From JBMOLK01 sp049325575 (GTDB lineage Bacteria; Bacillota; Clostridia; Acetivibrionales; Acetivibrionaceae): 34,796 nt of DNA. Made by a program: the position numbers and the translations under genes. The notes under the pieces were generated by a model that had not been told where the DNA came from, searched no databases, and saw only the letters and a program-made list of their open reading frames with translations. Where the stretch lies: positions 1 through 34,796 of the forward strand of contig JBMOLK010000312.1 of NCBI GenBank assembly GCA_049325575.1, in the 5' to 3' direction. This document shows positions 32,668 to 34,796 of the stretch, piece after piece; position 1 is the first letter of the stretch, and each line of letters opens with the position of its first letter.

Positions 32668-33747
32668 ATGAAGAATCGGATTGAGAAAAGACTTAGGGAA
32701 TTAAGACAAAGATTAAAAGAAAAAGATATGGATGCAGCTCTTATAACAAAAAGGGATAATTATATTTACATTTCAGGTTTTACGGGAACATTTGCCTATA
32801 TCCTGGTTACACAGGAGGATTCGGTAATCGTAACCGATTTCAGGTATACCGAACAGGCATCAAAACAGGCTCCTTTATCTGAAGTGGTGGAGTACAGGGG
32901 AAGCCTACTGGTTGCTCTTAACGAGGTTATTAAGTCAAAAGGCATAAAAAAACTTGGGTATGAGGAAGACTATCTGACACAAAAGAAGTATGAAGAGTTA
33001 AAGGGAAAGCTTAACATTAAGGAATTCATGCCCTTGGAAAATATGGTTGAAAGTTTAAGAATGATAAAGGATGAAGAAGAAACAGGCATTATAAAAAAGG
33101 CTGTGGAGATTGCAGACAGTGCCTTTGGTCATATACTTAAATATATAAAGCCTGGTGTAAGGGAAGTTGAAATTGCTGCAGAAATAGAATATTTTATGAA
33201 AAAATCCGGAGCCAGAGGACCATCCTTCGAGACTATAGTGGCATCAGGCTATCGTTCAGCTCTGCCTCACGGTGTAGCATCTGAAAAAGTGATAGATAAG
33301 GGTGATGCAGTGACACTGGATTTTGGTGCAGTATATAATGACTATTGTTCCGATATGACCAGAACAGTTTTTATCGGAGAGCCCCAAAACGAGCTTAAAA
33401 AAATTTATGATATAGTCCTAAAAGCACAGGTCAGTGCTTTAGAAGGGGCAAAGAAAGGTCTTATGGGAAAGGAAATAGACTTGATAGCCAGAGAGTATAT
33501 TTCAAGAAACGGTTATGAAAAGTATTTTGGACATGGTCTTGGGCATGGAGTTGGAATAGAGGTTCACGAGGAACCCAGGCTTTCACCGCAGGGCAGTACC
33601 AGAATGGAAAACGGAATGGTGGCTACGGTTGAGCCGGGAATTTATATAAATGGACTTGGTGGTGTAAGGATTGAAGATATGATAGTGATAAATGATGAAA
33701 AGCCAATTATTCTAACGAAATCCACCAAGGAAATGATAATATTGTAG
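32668..33747 (+). CDS. Aminopeptidase P-family metallopeptidase (Xaa-Pro peptidase)
   Basis: The M24 peptidase removes N-terminal residues before proline or splits Xaa-Pro dipeptides in the cytoplasm. The N-terminal creatinase-like domain (about 1-125) is followed by the pita-bread catalytic domain with all five metal ligands: Asp218 (TLDFGAVYNDYCSD), Asp229, His293 (GHGLGHGVG), Glu322 (TVEPGIYI) and Glu336 (GVRIEDMIVI). The length of 359 residues is normal. It lies between aroQ and efp, an order common in Firmicutes, although a 318-nt gap separates it from efp. PepQ versus PepP cannot be decided by sequence alone. Confidence 0.94.
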   Translation: MKNRIEKRLRELRQRLKEKDMDAALITKRDNYIYISGFTGTFAYILVTQEDSVIVTDFRYTEQASKQAPLSEVVEYRGSLLVALNEVIKSKGIKKLGYEEDYLTQKKYEELKGKLNIKEFMPLENMVESLRMIKDEEETGIIKKAVEIADSAFGHILKYIKPGVREVEIAAEIEYFMKKSGARGPSFETIVASGYRSALPHGVASEKVIDKGDAVTLDFGAVYNDYCSDMTRTVFIGEPQNELKKIYDIVLKAQVSALEGAKKGLMGKEIDLIAREYISRNGYEKYFGHGLGHGVGIEVHEEPRLSPQGSTRMENGMVATVEPGIYINGLGGVRIEDMIVINDEKPIILTKSTKEMIIL

Positions 33748-34065
33748 ATTTATCCTTTATAAATCTTAATTTTTACTCTAAAAGAAAATTTTTTCTTGAA
33801 ATACGCCCGATTTTATTTTAATATAAACTAGGAAATAATTATATTGATAACCAAATTTAAATGTAGAACTATTAATTTGGGTTTTACCAGGTTAAGCTTG
33901 GTTATCCTTAATCAGGGTAACTTGTTTAAAAGTGTAATACTGTCAGACAAGCCTGATATTGAATATAGCATAAGTTTCAAGTTGAGCTGATTATACTTAA
34001 TACGGGTGTCATCAGAGAGCCTACGGCTTATGTAACAAGATAAAACTTTTTGGAGGGATAATTAA
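33748..34065. other. Intergenic region before efp, with folded leader candidate
   Basis: This 318-nt gap has no open frame that I can support. Its right part holds an imperfect hairpin: ATCAGG-GTAA-CTTGT (33911-33925) pairs with ACAAG-CCTGAT (33947-33957), 11 bp with a 4-nt bulge. A small AGCC-TAC-GGCT hairpin lies near 34018-34028. An efp promoter should be here, but the boxes are not clear. No named riboswitch was recognised. Confidence 0.4.
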
Positions 34066-34623
34066 ATGATTTCAGCTGGTGATTTTAGAAACGGTGTAAC
34101 TTTTGAACTGGACGGTCAGATATTTCAAATAGTTGAGTTCCAGCACGTTAAGCCGGGTAAAGGAGCAGCTTTTGTAAGGACCAAGCTAAAGAATATTGTG
34201 ACCGGTGCTACTGTTGAAAGAACTTTCAACCCATCCGATAAAATGCCGAAAGCTCATATTGAAAGAAAGGACATGCAGTACTTATATAGCGATGGAGACT
34301 TATATTACTTCATGGACGTTGAAACATACGAGCAGATGCCTTTAGGACAGGATAAGATAGGGGATGCACTTAAGTTTGTCAAGGAGAACGTAGTTGTTAA
34401 GATTCTTTCGCATAAAGGAAATGTCTTTGGTATCGAGCCGCCGAATTTTGTTGAACTGGAAATAATAGAAACTGAACCTGGATTTAAGGGGGATACTGCT
34501 ACAGGTGCTACAAAGCCTGCAACTGTAGAAACCGGTGCAACAATTAAAGTTCCGCTGTTTGTTGACAAGGGAGACGTAATAAGGATAGACACCAGAACAG
34601 GGGAGTATATGGAAAGAGTTTAA
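34066..34623 (+). CDS. efp: Translation elongation factor P
   Basis: EF-P binds stalled ribosomes between the P and E sites and relieves pausing at polyproline stretches. The 185-residue protein has the three beta-barrel domains: the KOW-like N-terminal domain with the tip loop HVKPGKGAAFVRTK, where Lys32 is the position modified in many bacteria, and a C-terminal OB domain with the family signature (KVPLFVDKGDVIRIDTRTGEY). TGGAGGG precedes the ATG. A separate transcript is likely, given the long upstream gap and the downstream hairpin. The Thr-Pro linkers in the pilus-associated secreted protein alternate Thr with Pro and need not depend on it. Confidence 0.97.
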   Translation: MISAGDFRNGVTFELDGQIFQIVEFQHVKPGKGAAFVRTKLKNIVTGATVERTFNPSDKMPKAHIERKDMQYLYSDGDLYYFMDVETYEQMPLGQDKIGDALKFVKENVVVKILSHKGNVFGIEPPNFVELEIIETEPGFKGDTATGATKPATVETGATIKVPLFVDKGDVIRIDTRTGEYMERV

Positions 34624-34640
34624 TGGTTATAATATATAGG

Positions 34641-34677
34641 GTTGGGGTCAAATGTTATACTCCAACTTAATTTGTTT
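34641..34677 (+). terminator. Probable terminator of efp
   Basis: GTTGGGGT (34641-34648) pairs with ACTCCAAC (34659-34666) through one G-U pair, with a 10-nt loop, followed by a T-rich tail (TTAATTTGTTT). It lies 17 nt after the efp stop. Confidence 0.65.
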
Positions 34678-34773
34678 ATTATAGCTAAACAAAAGCAACG
34701 CATTTGTTTTTTATAATTTTATATTCTGCGTTCACTATAAAATAATATGAACTTCATAAATGGGAGGTATTAT

Positions 34774-34796
34774 ATGAGTTTTATCAAAAAAAAAAT
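34774..34796 (+). CDS. Start of a further gene, cut by the right edge
   Basis: An ATG with an excellent GGGAGG site (7 nt upstream) opens a frame reading MSFIKKK before the window ends. Only seven complete codons are visible, so nothing can be said about the product. The basic start could be a membrane or secretory N-terminus, but that is a guess. Confidence 0.5.

Overview
The window reads as a chromosomal segment of a low-GC, Gram-positive, anaerobic clostridium, most like the cellulolytic Acetivibrio/Ruminiclostridium group. The evidence is the AT-rich sequence, strong GGAGG-type ribosome binding sites, frequent GTG/TTG starts, a ferredoxin-type 2-oxoacid oxidoreductase, rubrerythrin, FloA/NfeD, and a type IV pilus (T4P) locus without an outer-membrane secretin. 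Genus assignment is inference. No tRNA, rRNA, CRISPR array, insertion sequence or prophage was seen.

Layout, left half. Positions 300-1850 hold a membrane-anchored transglutaminase-like protein converging on a small HxH-rich YmaF-type protein. At 2194-4726 is a two-gene 2-oxoacid:ferredoxin oxidoreductase (korAB), closed by a strong bidirectional terminator shared with a convergent LytR-CpsA-Psr cell-wall ligase (4769-5851). Rubrerythrin (6155-6748) follows, with a dyad over its promoter. A long shared terminator then separates it from a minus-strand cluster, 10516 down to 6896: GHKL sensor kinase, NfeD, FloA flotillin, a 110-residue unknown and a LytTR response regulator. Next come ilvE and a short-chain dehydrogenase (minus), then yqeG and aroE (plus).

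Layout, right half. Positions 14474-31245 are a T4P locus in one orientation: pilB, pilT, a 450-nt gap with its own promoter, pilC, major pilin, prepilin peptidase, comFB, pilM, a minor pilin, pilN, a long pilO, a second minor pilin, a 780-residue PilX-like protein, an 879-residue secreted PA14/PPC protein with Thr-Pro linkers, and a PilZ protein. An endonuclease-IV-like TIM barrel, aroQ, an aminopeptidase P-family enzyme and efp follow. The first codons of another gene are cut by the right edge.

How it fits together. The T4P locus carries extension (PilB) and retraction (PilT) motors, the platform (PilC), the inner-membrane scaffold (PilM/N/O), a major pilin and three pilin-like minor subunits. 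Three of its products belong to families with cyclic-dinucleotide-binding members: PilB with an MshEN domain, ComFB, and PilZ with intact RxxxR and DxSxxG motifs. The large secreted protein at the end of the pilin genes is a candidate surface or pilus-associated adhesin. A second module of interest is the kinase-NfeD-FloA-unknown-LytTR cluster, where a two-component pair brackets membrane-microdomain proteins. The shikimate genes aroE and aroQ flank the pilus locus.
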